A DNA stretch of 64,000 nt, taken from NCBI GenBank assembly GCA_016789905.1, contig JAEUQC010000014.1, positions 1 through 64,000 on the forward strand. Direction: 5' to 3'. Below are positions 1-8,639 of the stretch, piece after piece. This DNA is from Bryobacterales bacterium. Lineage in GTDB: Bacteria; Acidobacteriota; Terriglobia; Bryobacterales; Bryobacteraceae. Below the pieces are notes generated by a model, which had not been told where the DNA came from, made no database searches, and saw only the letters and a list, made by a program, of their open reading frames with translations. Each line of letters starts with the position of its first letter. The first letter of the stretch is position 1. The translations under genes and the position numbers were made by a program.

Positions 1-247
1 GGTTATCCACATCAATCGTCTCCACGCTCGCGCCAATGTACGGATTCCCCGAAACAGCCGTCGTCGCCCACGTCACCAGCGTCTGGCGCACATTCCCCGT
101 CGCCACCCCGTTCACCGCCGTCCGTTCGTTCAGCCCCGCAAACAGCCCCAGCGTCGGTCCCGCCGCAGTGTCAAAGTAGTAGGCCTTATCCGCCGTCAGC
201 GACGCATCCACCACCACCGTATACAGATGGGCCAGCCGCGCCGCATT
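1..247 (-). CDS. Open reading frame running off the left edge, unknown function
   Basis: Reading the minus strand from 247 to base 1 gives an uninterrupted frame with plausible coding composition, ending in the window edge with residues such as NPYIGASVETIDVDN. A TGA lies directly upstream in frame (248-250) and there is no ATG, so the start would have to be the GTG near 217 or a CTG near 235. No Shine-Dalgarno sequence is visible. It lies just downstream of the cytochrome gene in the same direction. It could be a short-start partial gene or a 5'-truncated remnant of an exported protein; I do not recognise a family. Confidence 0.35.
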
Positions 248-254
248 TCACGCT

Positions 255-1970
255 TCAGATTGATTTGAGGTACTCGATGAGCGCCCATCGCTCTTCCTCA
301 CTCAAGCGCGGCCCGATGACGCCGTTGCCGGTTGGACCATCGGTGAAGACATGCCCCCGGTTACTGTTGCCGGCAACCGTGGTGTCGTATTGGAACGCGC
401 CCGCAAGTTGGCCGCTTTCGTAGCCAACCAGCTTGGGATCATACCGCTTGCTGCCAACCCAAAACCTGGCGGGGCGTTCGGCTTCGGTAGCCAACAGATG
501 ATAGAGGCTGGGGACGGACCCGTTGTGCAGGTACGGCGCGACAGCCCAGATGCCGTTCAACGGCCTGGCCTTGTAGACCAGCTTGTCACGCACCGCTTCC
601 GCGCCCGGCGTGCGGTAGCCGGACCAGGCGAGGCGCGTGGCGGCAGGGGTATTGTTGGCTTCAAAGTAGCGGTCGGCGACGGCGCGGGTGACGTAATCCA
701 ACCCCTCAGCAGCGGTGAGGCGCCCCTTCTTCAGCGCGCCGCTATCGGCGGTGCGGTTACGGAAATCAAGCGCGGCGCGCGGGTCGGTGCCAATCTCCTG
801 GATGTTGACGTCGGTCACCTTCAGGAATGACATGCCGGCGGAGGACTTGGCCCAGTAGCGCGGCGCCTTTGCTTGCCGGTCCGCGGCTAACTCGGCGACG
901 GGCGGCAGATGGCAGTGCTGACAGTACTTGCGATAGAGGGTTTGTCCATGCGCCGCCTTGGCCGCGTCGAGCGGGGGCAAAACGGCCGGCCATTTGGGAG
1001 AAGCAAGGCCCAGGTAGGGCGCAGGGCCGGCGATGAGGAGTTCGAGTTCATTGAGTGCGGCGATATCGACGGAGTTGTCGAGATCGGGGGCGGTCAACAT
1101 GGCGCGGACGCCGAGCGCTTCGCCGATGTTGCGGACAAGCGGGTTGGCGATGGAGGAGTTGTACTGAATCCAATCGAGCCACGGGGCGTCCCAGATTTGG
1201 GGGAAGCGGACTGGCGCATTGGAGACTTGGAAGTTCTCGAATTTGTCGAGGTCAACGGCGAAGACCTGGTTGCCGATGCGGGTGAGGGCATCGGTGCGGG
1301 CAAAGCCGGCGGGGATCGCGTAGATCGCATGTTTGTCGACGTATTCCTTCTCCTTCATGGCTTGTGCGAGGAAGGCGTCGACATCGCGGCGGAGATCCGC
1401 CGCGGACCCGCCGGCGCGTTGTTCAAAGCGGGCCTGGCGGCCGGGGATGATCTTATTGAGAGCGAGCGCGAGGCCGAGCGCTTTTTGGAATGTTCCGAGG
1501 TCGACGATGGCGGGACCGCCTTCGATGCGGATGGCGTAATCGCCGTAGAACAGTTCGCCGGTGTGGCAGGCGGCGCAGGTGAAGCCGACAACCGGGTAAG
1601 TACGTTTGGTGACGGGATCGTGAAAGTTGTCCTGCCGGGCGAAGCCGATGGGAAGCGAGCCGGGATGGCTATCGGAAGGGATGAAACCGAAGCGGGCGAG
1701 GTAGGCGGGGTCCTTCAAGTCATCGCACTTTGAGAGCGAGAGGCAGGGTTGTTCCAACGCCTGGAACCAGGACCATGGGATGAGACGCGTGCCCTGGGCG
1801 GTGTGGTGGAAGGCGGCGCGCTGAGCGGGGGACCAGTTCTGATCGAGCAGCAACGATTTAGGCGGGCGGGAGTAGGCGGGAACATCGATGCGGTAGTGGC
1901 TGATGCGCGTCCATGCGGCGGCGGCCACGACGGCGATGAGCACCAGCAGTATAAGGAGTCTGCGCGGCAT
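255..1970 (-). CDS. RoxA-like dihaem cytochrome c (peroxidase/oxygenase superfamily)
   Basis: The 571-residue product starts with an uncleaved or Sec-type hydrophobic N-terminus (about residues 5-20) and carries two haem c attachment motifs, CAACH at about 132-136 and CQHCH at about 350-354. This spacing, the length and the APWLDWIQYN segment between the haems fit the RoxA/dihaem cytochrome c peroxidase-like superfamily, exported proteins whose characterised members (RoxA) cleave polyisoprene, while most are uncharacterised. It would act in the periplasm or outside the cell. A TATAGG-like hexamer sits a few bases before the ATG, so the message may be nearly leaderless. The substrate cannot be inferred; peroxidase activity is the alternative. 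Confidence 0.75.
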   Translation of the reverse strand: MPRRLLILLVLIAVVAAAAWTRISHYRIDVPAYSRPPKSLLLDQNWSPAQRAAFHHTAQGTRLIPWSWFQALEQPCLSLSKCDDLKDPAYLARFGFIPSDSHPGSLPIGFARQDNFHDPVTKRTYPVVGFTCAACHTGELFYGDYAIRIEGGPAIVDLGTFQKALGLALALNKIIPGRQARFEQRAGGSAADLRRDVDAFLAQAMKEKEYVDKHAIYAIPAGFARTDALTRIGNQVFAVDLDKFENFQVSNAPVRFPQIWDAPWLDWIQYNSSIANPLVRNIGEALGVRAMLTAPDLDNSVDIAALNELELLIAGPAPYLGLASPKWPAVLPPLDAAKAAHGQTLYRKYCQHCHLPPVAELAADRQAKAPRYWAKSSAGMSFLKVTDVNIQEIGTDPRAALDFRNRTADSGALKKGRLTAAEGLDYVTRAVADRYFEANNTPAATRLAWSGYRTPGAEAVRDKLVYKARPLNGIWAVAPYLHNGSVPSLYHLLATEAERPARFWVGSKRYDPKLVGYESGQLAGAFQYDTTVAGNSNRGHVFTDGPTGNGVIGPRLSEEERWALIEYLKSI

Positions 1971-2017
1971 ATCCGCCTATACTAGCGGCATTGGAGCCCC
2001 GAACTTGTCATGGCTTC

Positions 2018-2046
2018 TGGACTCAAATCGCTACATTGGGTATAGT
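2018..2046 (+). promoter_or_regulatory. Candidate sigma-70 promoter of the aldolase gene
   Basis: TGGACT (2018-2023) and TATAGT (2041-2046) are separated by 17 bases and lie 35 bases before the aldolase start codon. The match to TTGACA/TATAAT is partial, so this is a candidate only. Confidence 0.45.
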
Positions 2047-2080
2047 CCAGAGAGCTTTCGATTTTAGGAGACACAAGACA

Positions 2081-2908
2081 ATGGCAGATACCCCTGTTAC
2101 CGGTGCGGAGTTTAAGCAGCAGTTGCGAGAGGGGCAGCCCAAGATTGGGTTGTTCGTCAATTCGCACAGCCCGACGGTGGCTGAGCAACTGGCGCACACC
2201 GGTTATGACTGGTTGCTGATCGACACACAGCACGGTCCGATGAACTATGAAAAATTGTCGGCCATGATTGCCGGCGTGGCAAGCGGCGGCGCGAAGTCTT
2301 TCGTGCGCGTGGGCGGGTATGACGACCGGCCAGGTATTCAGCAGTCGTTGGACCTGGGAGCGGATGGCATTTTGGTCCCCTACATCAACACGGCCGAGGA
2401 AGCCCGCGCGGCTGTGAGCTGCGCGCTGTATCCGACCGCCGGCACGCGGAGCGTCTACTTTCCGCAACGGAGCATGAACAAGGCGGGACTGCTGGGCTAT
2501 GCCGGCAACTGGAACAAAAATGCCATTGTTGCACTGCAAGTGGAAACGGCGAGCTGCATTGAGAACATTGAAGAGATTGCCGCTGTGCCTGGCGTGGACA
2601 TGCTGTTCCTGGGGCAGAACGATCTCTGCATGTCGATGGGGCTCTATGAAAAGTACGAATTCCCGCACATGTACACGTCGCCGGAACTGGGCGAAGCGAC
2701 CAACAAGCTGATCGCGGCGGCGAAGAAGAACAACGTGGCGCTGGGCGTATTCCTGTTCGGCACGGCGCGCGTGCAGGAGTTCCTGGACAAAGGCTTCCCG
2801 TTCATCAGCCTGGGCAACGACCTGCACCACATATTGACGCAGGCCGGGGCGCACATTACGGCGGTGGAGACGATGGGCTGGAAGCGGCGGCCGACGGCGC
2901 TGCTCTAG
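2081..2908 (+). CDS. HpcH/HpaI aldolase family protein
   Basis: The 275-residue product is a class II (metal-dependent) pyruvate-type aldolase of the HpcH/HpaI family, which cleaves 2-oxo-3-deoxy or 4-hydroxy-2-oxo acids to pyruvate and an aldehyde. Visible family signatures are LIDTQHGPM near residue 50 (usually DxEHGP), an LGADGILVPYINTAEEA block, an Arg/Glu-rich substrate loop and LFLGQNDL near residue 190 (GxxDL). I chose the ATG at 2081 because an AGGAG lies 10 bases upstream; the frame is open further upstream without a ribosome site. It is a single gene convergent with ubiE/menG. The family cannot be narrowed to one sugar acid from sequence. Confidence 0.85.
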   Translation: MADTPVTGAEFKQQLREGQPKIGLFVNSHSPTVAEQLAHTGYDWLLIDTQHGPMNYEKLSAMIAGVASGGAKSFVRVGGYDDRPGIQQSLDLGADGILVPYINTAEEARAAVSCALYPTAGTRSVYFPQRSMNKAGLLGYAGNWNKNAIVALQVETASCIENIEEIAAVPGVDMLFLGQNDLCMSMGLYEKYEFPHMYTSPELGEATNKLIAAAKKNNVALGVFLFGTARVQEFLDKGFPFISLGNDLHHILTQAGAHITAVETMGWKRRPTALL

Positions 2909-3642
2909 TCCTTTTTTCTGGCCAGGTGGAGCGCGACAATGCCAAACGTCAATAGCTCGTACTCCACCTGGCCGTAGCCGGCCTCCTGAAACTCCCGCGC
3001 CAAGACATCGGCCACCGGGAACTTTTTCACGCTTTCCGGCAGGTAGGTATAGGCGTCTTTGGACCCGCTGATGAGCGCGCCGACGCGGGGCAGGATCTGT
3101 TTGGAATAGAAGTTGTAGAAGGCGCGGAAGGCGGCGTTGGGCGGGGTGGAGAATTCCAGGATGGCGGCGGTGCCGCCGGGCTTCAGCACACGCAGGATTT
3201 CCGTCATGCCGCGGCGGTAGTTGACGAAATTGCGGAAGCCGAAGGCGCAGGTGACAAGGTCCACACTGGTGCTGGCGACGGGGAGGGAGAGGGCATCGGC
3301 TTCAAAAAGCAGCCGGGCGTTTTTGGCGGCGGCGCCGATGAGCATGGGGTGGCAGAAGTCGCTGCCAACGACGCGGGCACGGCCAGCACGGGTGAGGGCG
3401 AGCGTGAGATCGCCGGTGCCGCAGGCGAGATCGATGACGCGGGCATCGGCGCGATCGAGAATGTGCTGCACGCGGGCGACGGTGCGGCGGCGCCAGTATT
3501 TATCGATCTGGAAGCTGAGAACGTGATTCAGCAGATCGTAGCGATGGGCCACCTGCCCGAACATGCCGCGGACGTAACGGGCGGCCTGTTCTTCGGTGGC
3601 GGCACCGGGAGGGGTGGTGCCTTTGCCTGCTTCGAGCGCCAT
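2905..3642 (-). CDS. ubiE: Demethylmenaquinone / 2-methoxy-6-polyprenylbenzoquinol methyltransferase
   Basis: The 245-residue protein is the C-methyltransferase of the last quinone step, transferring methyl from S-adenosylmethionine to demethylmenaquinone (MenG) or its ubiquinone counterpart. The SAM-binding motif VIDLACGTGDLTLAL, the ATCAFGFRNF-like segment (VTCAFGFRNFVNYRRG) and the LEFSTP motif are clear UbiE/MenG marks, and the length is normal. It starts 2 bases after the aroB stop, so the two genes are one transcript, and it converges with the aldolase gene with a 4-base overlap. Acidobacteriota use menaquinone, so the MenG role is the more likely one. Confidence 0.92.
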   Translation of the reverse strand: MALEAGKGTTPPGAATEEQAARYVRGMFGQVAHRYDLLNHVLSFQIDKYWRRRTVARVQHILDRADARVIDLACGTGDLTLALTRAGRARVVGSDFCHPMLIGAAAKNARLLFEADALSLPVASTSVDLVTCAFGFRNFVNYRRGMTEILRVLKPGGTAAILEFSTPPNAAFRAFYNFYSKQILPRVGALISGSKDAYTYLPESVKKFPVADVLAREFQEAGYGQVEYELLTFGIVALHLARKKD

Positions 3643-3644
3643 CG

Positions 3645-4700
3645 TTAAAGCGCCGCCGCCGCGGCCGCCCGGACATCGGCCGCGGCGATGCCGCTGACGA
3701 CGCGTACCGTACCCACGCTTTCAGCGAGCACGAAATGGGTGGTGCCCTGGATGGTCTTCTTGTCCTTCAGCGTGTGGGCGGTTAGGGCATCGGGGCTGAT
3801 GTCGGCCACCTGCGGCCAAGGGCCATAGAGATCCGTGACGCGGCGCATTTCATCGGCTTCGGGTTTAGCCAGCAGGCCGAGGCGTTCAGCCAGGTGGGCG
3901 GCGGCGTTCATGCCGTAGCCGACGGCTTCGCCATGCAACAGCCGCGTATATTGGGTTTCGGCCTCGAGCGCGTGGCCGAGCGTGTGGCCATAGTTGAGAA
4001 TGCGACGCAAGCCGCCCTCTTTCTCATCGGCGGAGACCACTTCGGCTTTGATGCGGACGGAATCGCTGACGATGAAATCGACGGCTTCGGGATCGAGCGC
4101 GAGGACTGCTTCCGATTTGTCGGCCAGCAAACGGAAGAGCGCGGGGCTGCCGATGATGCCGTATTTCACCACTTCGAAGAGACCGGAGCGGTATTCGCGG
4201 ACGGGAAGAGTTGCGAGCACGGCCGGGTCAATGAGAACGGCCAGCGGCTGATGGAAGGCGCCAATAAGGTTTTTGCCGCCGACGAGATTGACGCCGGTTT
4301 TGCCGCCAATGGAAGCGTCAACCTGGGCGAGGAGCGTGGTGGGCACTTGAATGACGGGTATGCCACGCATGAAGATGGCGGCGAGAAAACCGCCGACATC
4401 GCCGACGATACCGCCGCCGAAGGCGACGATGAGGGATGAACGGTCCGCGCCTTTGGCGAGCATCTGTTCGGCCATCGCTTCCAACACGTTGAGCCGTTTG
4501 TTGGGCTCGCCGCCGGGGAAAAACACGAGTTCATGGGGGAATTGCATGTGCGCGCCGTGCAGGTTCCAGACATCTTCGGTGGTGACGATGAAGACCTTTC
4601 CGGCCTTGGCGGGGATGTATTCGGCGACGCGCGCGAGGATGCCGCGCTCGATGTGGCACTCGTATCGTTGGGTGCCAGTGGTGACTGCGTATGAGGACAT
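3645..4700 (-). CDS. aroB: 3-dehydroquinate synthase
   Basis: AroB converts DAHP to 3-dehydroquinate, the second step of the shikimate pathway, using NAD and a divalent metal. The 351-residue protein shows AFGGGIVGDVGGFLAA (about 93-108) and PTTLLAQVDASIGGKTGVNL (120-139), both hallmark motifs, plus metal-binding YGHTLGHALE. I chose the ATG at 4700 (MSSYAVTT); an in-frame ATG at 4721 would add seven residues. It is divergent from nadB, with start codons only 27 bases apart, so their promoters must overlap the coding ends. ubiE follows 2 bases downstream. Confidence 0.95.
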   Translation of the reverse strand: MSSYAVTTGTQRYECHIERGILARVAEYIPAKAGKVFIVTTEDVWNLHGAHMQFPHELVFFPGGEPNKRLNVLEAMAEQMLAKGADRSSLIVAFGGGIVGDVGGFLAAIFMRGIPVIQVPTTLLAQVDASIGGKTGVNLVGGKNLIGAFHQPLAVLIDPAVLATLPVREYRSGLFEVVKYGIIGSPALFRLLADKSEAVLALDPEAVDFIVSDSVRIKAEVVSADEKEGGLRRILNYGHTLGHALEAETQYTRLLHGEAVGYGMNAAAHLAERLGLLAKPEADEMRRVTDLYGPWPQVADISPDALTAHTLKDKKTIQGTTHFVLAESVGTVRVVSGIAAADVRAAAAAAL

Positions 4701-4727
4701 GTGCTTTTTCGTTTGTACCATGGTGAT

Positions 4728-6239
4728 ATGCGTGCTACGTCGGACAGCATTGTTTGTGACTATCTGGTGATTGGGGCGGGCGTGGCCGGACTGCGGGCCG
4801 CCATTTCGCTTGCGGCCCATGGGCAGGTGCTGGTGTTGGCCAAGGACACGCTGCATGAGTCGGCATCGGAGTATGCGCAAGGGGGCATTGCGGCGGCGCT
4901 TTCTGACGACGACGAGGTGACGCTGCACGAACAGGACACGCTGCAGGCGGGCGATGGCCTGTGCGACCCGGAGGCGGTGCGGACGCTGGTGGCCGAAGGG
5001 CCGCACGTGATTGAAGAGTTGCTGGAATGGGGCGCGGAGTTCGACCGGGAGGGCGGCGAATTGGTGTTTGGCCGGGAAGGCGCGCACTCGCGGAATCGCA
5101 TTTTGCATGCGCATGGCGATTCGACGGGAAAAGAGATTTCGCGGACGCTGTACCGCAAGGCCGCGTCGCTGGCGAATGTGCGGTTCCTGAGCTTCGCGGC
5201 GGTGACGGATCTGCTGATGGCCGATGGGGAAGTGCGCGGGGCGGTGGCGTTCGACGAACGGTATCAGAAGCGGCACCCGATCTATGCGCGGGCCACACTG
5301 CTGGCGACGGGGGGCCTGGGGCGGGTGTATAAAGAGACAACGAACCCGAACGTGGCGACGGGCGACGGCGTGGCGATGTCGTGGCGCGCGGGAGCGGTGA
5401 TCCGCGATATCGAGTTTGTGCAGTTCCACCCAACGGCGCTGCATTTGGACGGCGCGCCACGATTCCTGTTATCGGAAGCGCTGCGCGGCGATGGCGCGTT
5501 CCTGCGCAACGCGGCGGGGGAGAGATTCACCGACGAGCTGGCGAGCCGGGACGTGGTTAGCCGCGCCATTGTGCGAGAGATATCGCGCACCGGATCCCCA
5601 CACATGTTTTTGGACATGACGCATTTTGGACCGGGCGTTATGGAGCATCACTTCCCGCGCATCTACCAGACCTGTTTGCACTACGGGCTGGACCTGACCA
5701 GGCAACCGGCACCGGTACACCCGGCGGCGCACTACGCCATGGGCGGTGTGCATACGGATTTGAATGGGTTGACAACGGTGCCCCGGCTATTCGCAGCAGG
5801 GGAAGTGGCGTGTACAGGCGTGCATGGGGCGAACCGGTTGGCAAGCAACTCGCTGCTGGAGGGCGTGGTGTTTGGCGCGCGCGCGGCGGCGGCGATGACG
5901 GCGCTGAAGCATTGTGAAGCGAAGGGTGAGATTCCGCGGACGGAGGTGTTTCCGGCGATGACGGAATCGCACCTGCGTTCGATTACATGGGAGCATTGCG
6001 GCATATCGCGCAATGAAGAAGGGCTGCACACGGCGGTGAGCGTGCTGCGGAGCGTGCCGCTGGAGCGGCGCGACGAGGCGACGCGCGTGGATTACGAGTT
6101 GCGATCGATGCGTCGTGTGGGACTGCTGATCGCCCAGGCCGCGCTGGACCGGCGCGAGAGCCGGGGCGGGCACTACCGGTCCGACTATCCGGAGAAAGCG
6201 GCGACGGCGGTACACTCCCGGCTGGCGCGTTCGGCGTAG
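4728..6239 (+). CDS. nadB: L-aspartate oxidase
   Basis: NadB oxidises L-aspartate to iminoaspartate, the first step of de novo NAD synthesis, with FAD. The 503-residue product has the N-terminal dinucleotide fold (LVIGAGVAGLRAA, about residues 13-25), the active-site and FAD segments HPTALH and HYAMGGVHTDLNG, and the C-terminal GEVACTGVHGANRLASNSL signature that separates NadB from other fumarate-reductase-like flavoproteins. A GTG at 4701 would add nine residues, but the ATG at 4728 leaves room for the aroB start. No nadA or nadC lies next to it in this window. Confidence 0.93.
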   Translation: MRATSDSIVCDYLVIGAGVAGLRAAISLAAHGQVLVLAKDTLHESASEYAQGGIAAALSDDDEVTLHEQDTLQAGDGLCDPEAVRTLVAEGPHVIEELLEWGAEFDREGGELVFGREGAHSRNRILHAHGDSTGKEISRTLYRKAASLANVRFLSFAAVTDLLMADGEVRGAVAFDERYQKRHPIYARATLLATGGLGRVYKETTNPNVATGDGVAMSWRAGAVIRDIEFVQFHPTALHLDGAPRFLLSEALRGDGAFLRNAAGERFTDELASRDVVSRAIVREISRTGSPHMFLDMTHFGPGVMEHHFPRIYQTCLHYGLDLTRQPAPVHPAAHYAMGGVHTDLNGLTTVPRLFAAGEVACTGVHGANRLASNSLLEGVVFGARAAAAMTALKHCEAKGEIPRTEVFPAMTESHLRSITWEHCGISRNEEGLHTAVSVLRSVPLERRDEATRVDYELRSMRRVGLLIAQAALDRRESRGGHYRSDYPEKAATAVHSRLARSA

Positions 6240-6244
6240 CAGGG

Positions 6245-6652
6245 CTATTGCAAGGACGCGGGGTCCATCCAGAAGAATTCCCAGTGGTGGCCGTCCAGAT
6301 CATAGAAGCCACGGCAGTACATGAAGCCGTGGTCCTGCGCGTCCATGGCCTGGGAGGCGCCGGCGGCGATGGCTTTGCCGAACATCTCATCGACTTCGGC
6401 GCGCGTTTCGCATGTCAACGAGACGATGCATTCGGTTTGGCGGCGCGGGTCGGCAAGGGGAAGTTGCGTGAAGCGCTTGAAGGTGGACTCAGTGAGCAGC
6501 ATCACGTTACCATCCTCGCCTAAGACCATGCACGCGGCTTCGTCATTGGTGCATTTCAGATGGAACCCGAAGCCGAGTGCCGCGAAAAACGCCTTGGATT
6601 TTTCCAGATCGCCGACGGCGAGATTGATGAATACCTTTCTTGGAGTGGCCAT
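6245..6652 (-). CDS. VOC (glyoxalase/bleomycin-resistance) family protein
   Basis: This 135-residue protein is a two-module vicinal-oxygen-chelate fold: KVFINLAVGDLEKSKAFFAALGF at the start and a C-terminal FYDLDGHHWEFFWMD, with the Glu of HWEFFW in a usual metal-ligand position. Related short proteins are annotated only as glyoxalase/extradiol-dioxygenase-like, and the substrate is unknown. The ATG at 6652 follows the sigma factor stop (6684) by 31 bases on the same strand, so it is probably co-transcribed as the last gene of the 10143-6245 operon. Small VOC or YCII proteins often accompany ECF factors with SnoaL tails. Confidence 0.8.
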   Translation of the reverse strand: MATPRKVFINLAVGDLEKSKAFFAALGFGFHLKCTNDEAACMVLGEDGNVMLLTESTFKRFTQLPLADPRRQTECIVSLTCETRAEVDEMFGKAIAAGASQAMDAQDHGFMYCRGFYDLDGHHWEFFWMDPASLQ

Positions 6653-6683
6653 ATAGCGAATAGACTGGCGCGGGCGCAGAAGA

Positions 6684-7619
6684 TCATCGGTTCGAGGATA
6701 ACTTTTGCGGCAGGCCGAATAGCGGGAACAGCGTGGCCGTATCGAGGAACGAATTCCAGCCGGCGATGCGGTCCTGATCGAGTTCAAGGACGACGATCGC
6801 CCAAGGCGAGTGGCCGCCGGCGGGGTCAGCGCGGTATTGGGCAAAGGCGGGCGAACCGCAGGCGGCCACGGGGATGAGGCGCGAACCGCGACAGCCGGCG
6901 CCGTGGCCGTTGAGCCATTCGCGCACCTGCGCCGGACCCTGCAGCCAAAGGGCGTAGGGAGGCATGGAGAAGGCCGCGTCATCACGCAGCAGGGAGGCCA
7001 TTTCGTCAACGTCGTAACGTTCGAACGCAGCGACGTATTTTTCAAGAAGTTCCGATTGGGCGGGAGTGAGTTCGGCGGGCGCGGGGGTAAGTTGCGCGGT
7101 GGCGGCGCGGGCGCGCTGCAGGGCGGAATTGACGGCCGGAATGCTGGTGGCCAGCGTCTCCGCCACTTCGGCGGCGGACCAGCCAAGCACCTCGGTCAAC
7201 AGCAGCGTGGCGCGCTGGCGCGGGGCAAGATTCTGGAGCGCGGCGACAAAGGCGAGGCGAATACTCTGGCGCAACTGGAGTTGCGCAAGGGGGTCGGCGT
7301 CCGGCACGGCGCGGGCATCGGGAATGGGTTCGATCCAATACTCGCGGGGGTGCTGTGTCAGGTCGCCACGGAAACCCGGGGGGCGCTCTTCCATGGGGCG
7401 GGCGCGGCGGCCGCGGGCGGCGAGTTCGTCGAGACAAACGTTGGTGGCGATGCGGAACAGCCAAGTGCGAAGGGTGGAGCGGCCGTCGAACTTATCCATC
7501 GCTTTCCAGGCACGGATGAGCGTTTCCTGTGCGGCATCTTCGGCATCCACAGCGGAGGCCAACATGCGGTAGCAATGGCCGGTGATGGCGCGGCGATGGG
7601 ATTCGATTTCGTCGATCAA
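6684..7619 (-). CDS. ECF RNA polymerase sigma factor with C-terminal SnoaL-like domain
   Basis: The 311-residue protein has sigma region 2 at its N-terminus ([24 protein letters not shown] and [21 protein letters not shown]), sigma region 4 at about 130-180 (LPPRQR-like [25 protein letters not shown]) and a C-terminal SnoaL-type domain of about 110 residues, where anti-sigma-independent ECF groups carry their own regulatory module. I recognise it as a SigJ/SigX5-like type. The only possible start is TTG at 7619, because a stop lies seven codons upstream; TTG and the TGA of the S4 gene overlap as TTGA, which supports it. No anti-sigma gene is adjacent. Confidence 0.85.
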   Translation of the reverse strand: MIDEIESHRRAITGHCYRMLASAVDAEDAAQETLIRAWKAMDKFDGRSTLRTWLFRIATNVCLDELAARGRRARPMEERPPGFRGDLTQHPREYWIEPIPDARAVPDADPLAQLQLRQSIRLAFVAALQNLAPRQRATLLLTEVLGWSAAEVAETLATSIPAVNSALQRARAATAQLTPAPAELTPAQSELLEKYVAAFERYDVDEMASLLRDDAAFSMPPYALWLQGPAQVREWLNGHGAGCRGSRLIPVAACGSPAFAQYRADPAGGHSPWAIVVLELDQDRIAGWNSFLDTATLFPLFGLPQKLSSNR

Positions 7620-8005
7620 TGGCGCCCCCGGAATCTTTCAATTTCACGGCGGTCACGCTTGGACGGGCGGCCCTCGGTCCAGCCATCGGCCTGCGCCATG
7701 GCTTTGCGTTCTTCAGCGGCCTTCAGGCGGGCTTCGCGGCTGGCGTCCGTTTCCCGAAAGAGCGTTTGCGCCACAGCCATGGGGCCGCGCAGCTCGCTGA
7801 GGACTAATACTTCCACGACGAATGTGCCGCCATCGTTTTTGATCTCCAACACGTCGCCGATGCGTACTTCGCGGGCGGGTTTGGCGGGATGGGAATTGGA
7901 GGTGACGCGATTGAGGTCGCAGGCCTTGGCGGCCAGGGCGCGCGTCTTGAAGAAGCGCGCGGCCCAGAGCCACTTGTCCATGCGTACTCGGGTGGGGTTA
8001 TTCAA
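7616..8005 (-). CDS. hslR: S4-domain RNA-binding protein, Hsp15/HslR family
   Basis: The 129-residue protein matches heat-shock protein 15, an S4-domain protein that binds 50S subunits carrying stalled nascent chains. [21 protein letters not shown] at the start is the same segment as [20 protein letters not shown] in the E. coli protein, and the basic C-terminus ([17 protein letters not shown]) also matches. I prefer TTG at 8005, which keeps the conserved VR before the DKWLW block and has TTAGGA upstream; the ATG at 7981 is the alternative. It overlaps the pentapeptide gene by 8 bases and the sigma gene by 4. Confidence 0.85.
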   Translation of the reverse strand: MNNPTRVRMDKWLWAARFFKTRALAAKACDLNRVTSNSHPAKPAREVRIGDVLEIKNDGGTFVVEVLVLSELRGPMAVAQTLFRETDASREARLKAAEERKAMAQADGWTEGRPSKRDRREIERFRGRH

Positions 8006-8639
8006 TCCGAAGTCCTAAGAGCAGCGCGAACGTCATGGCCTGGGAAGGGTCCACCACCGCGCCGCGCAGGCCTTCCACGGCGATGTGAAGACCCTCCACT
8101 ATGGAACCGCGCAGGTCCGCATTGGGCAAACGGGCGTTACCCATTTCCACGTTGCGCAGGTTGCAGCGGCGGAAGACCGTGCCAGTGAAATCGGTCCCCT
8201 GAAAGTCAGACTCTTCGAAATTGCAGTTGTCGAACTCCGTATTGCGAAAGCGGGAAGCACGGATTTGCGAGTAGCGTTGGTCGCCGTCGCGGATGAGGAC
8301 ATCCTGCGCGTCCACGTCGCCGCCGCTAAGGCCGGTGATGCGGCAATCGATGAGTTCGACGCGGAGGAGCGTGAGGCCGCGGGTGGTGAGATTGGCAAGA
8401 TCGCAGTTGATGAGGCGCGCGTCTTTGATGGTTACCGTGGTGAAGCTGCTGCCGGCCATATTGAGACGTTCTAGAGTTGATGCTTCGATGCGAAGCTCGC
8501 GCGTTTGCAGGCCACGGGCGTCGGCGCCGATTAGATGTTGCTCGAAGATGGGGCCGCCGGTTGTTGCATTCGCGGGTGAAAGGTCGAACGGGATCTCCGG
8601 CTCACGGCGCGAAAGCACGAATTTCTTCGAGGGCTTCAA
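7998..8639 (-). CDS. Pentapeptide-repeat protein
   Basis: The central and C-terminal parts of this 213-residue protein are built of A(D/N)LXX-type repeats (DARLINCDLANLTTRGLTLL, FRNTEFDNCNFEESDFQGTDF, NARLPNADLRGS), predicting a right-handed quadrilateral beta-helix. Function in this family ranges from DNA gyrase protection to unknown, and nothing here decides it. Start choice: TTG at 8639 overlaps the TGA of the methyltransferase gene as TTGA and has GGAGAAGA eight bases upstream; the ATG at 8690 would bury 55 bases in the upstream gene. There are no cysteines or membrane segments that suggest secretion. Confidence 0.8.
   Translation of the reverse strand: MKPSKKFVLSRREPEIPFDLSPANATTGGPIFEQHLIGADARGLQTRELRIEASTLERLNMAGSSFTTVTIKDARLINCDLANLTTRGLTLLRVELIDCRITGLSGGDVDAQDVLIRDGDQRYSQIRASRFRNTEFDNCNFEESDFQGTDFTGTVFRRCNLRNVEMGNARLPNADLRGSIVEGLHIAVEGLRGAVVDPSQAMTFALLLGLRIE

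Noticed and set aside
4722..5444. An N-terminal extension of aroB by 240 residues
   Set aside because: It lies antisense to nadB, has no family similarity, and AroB has its normal length when started at 4700.
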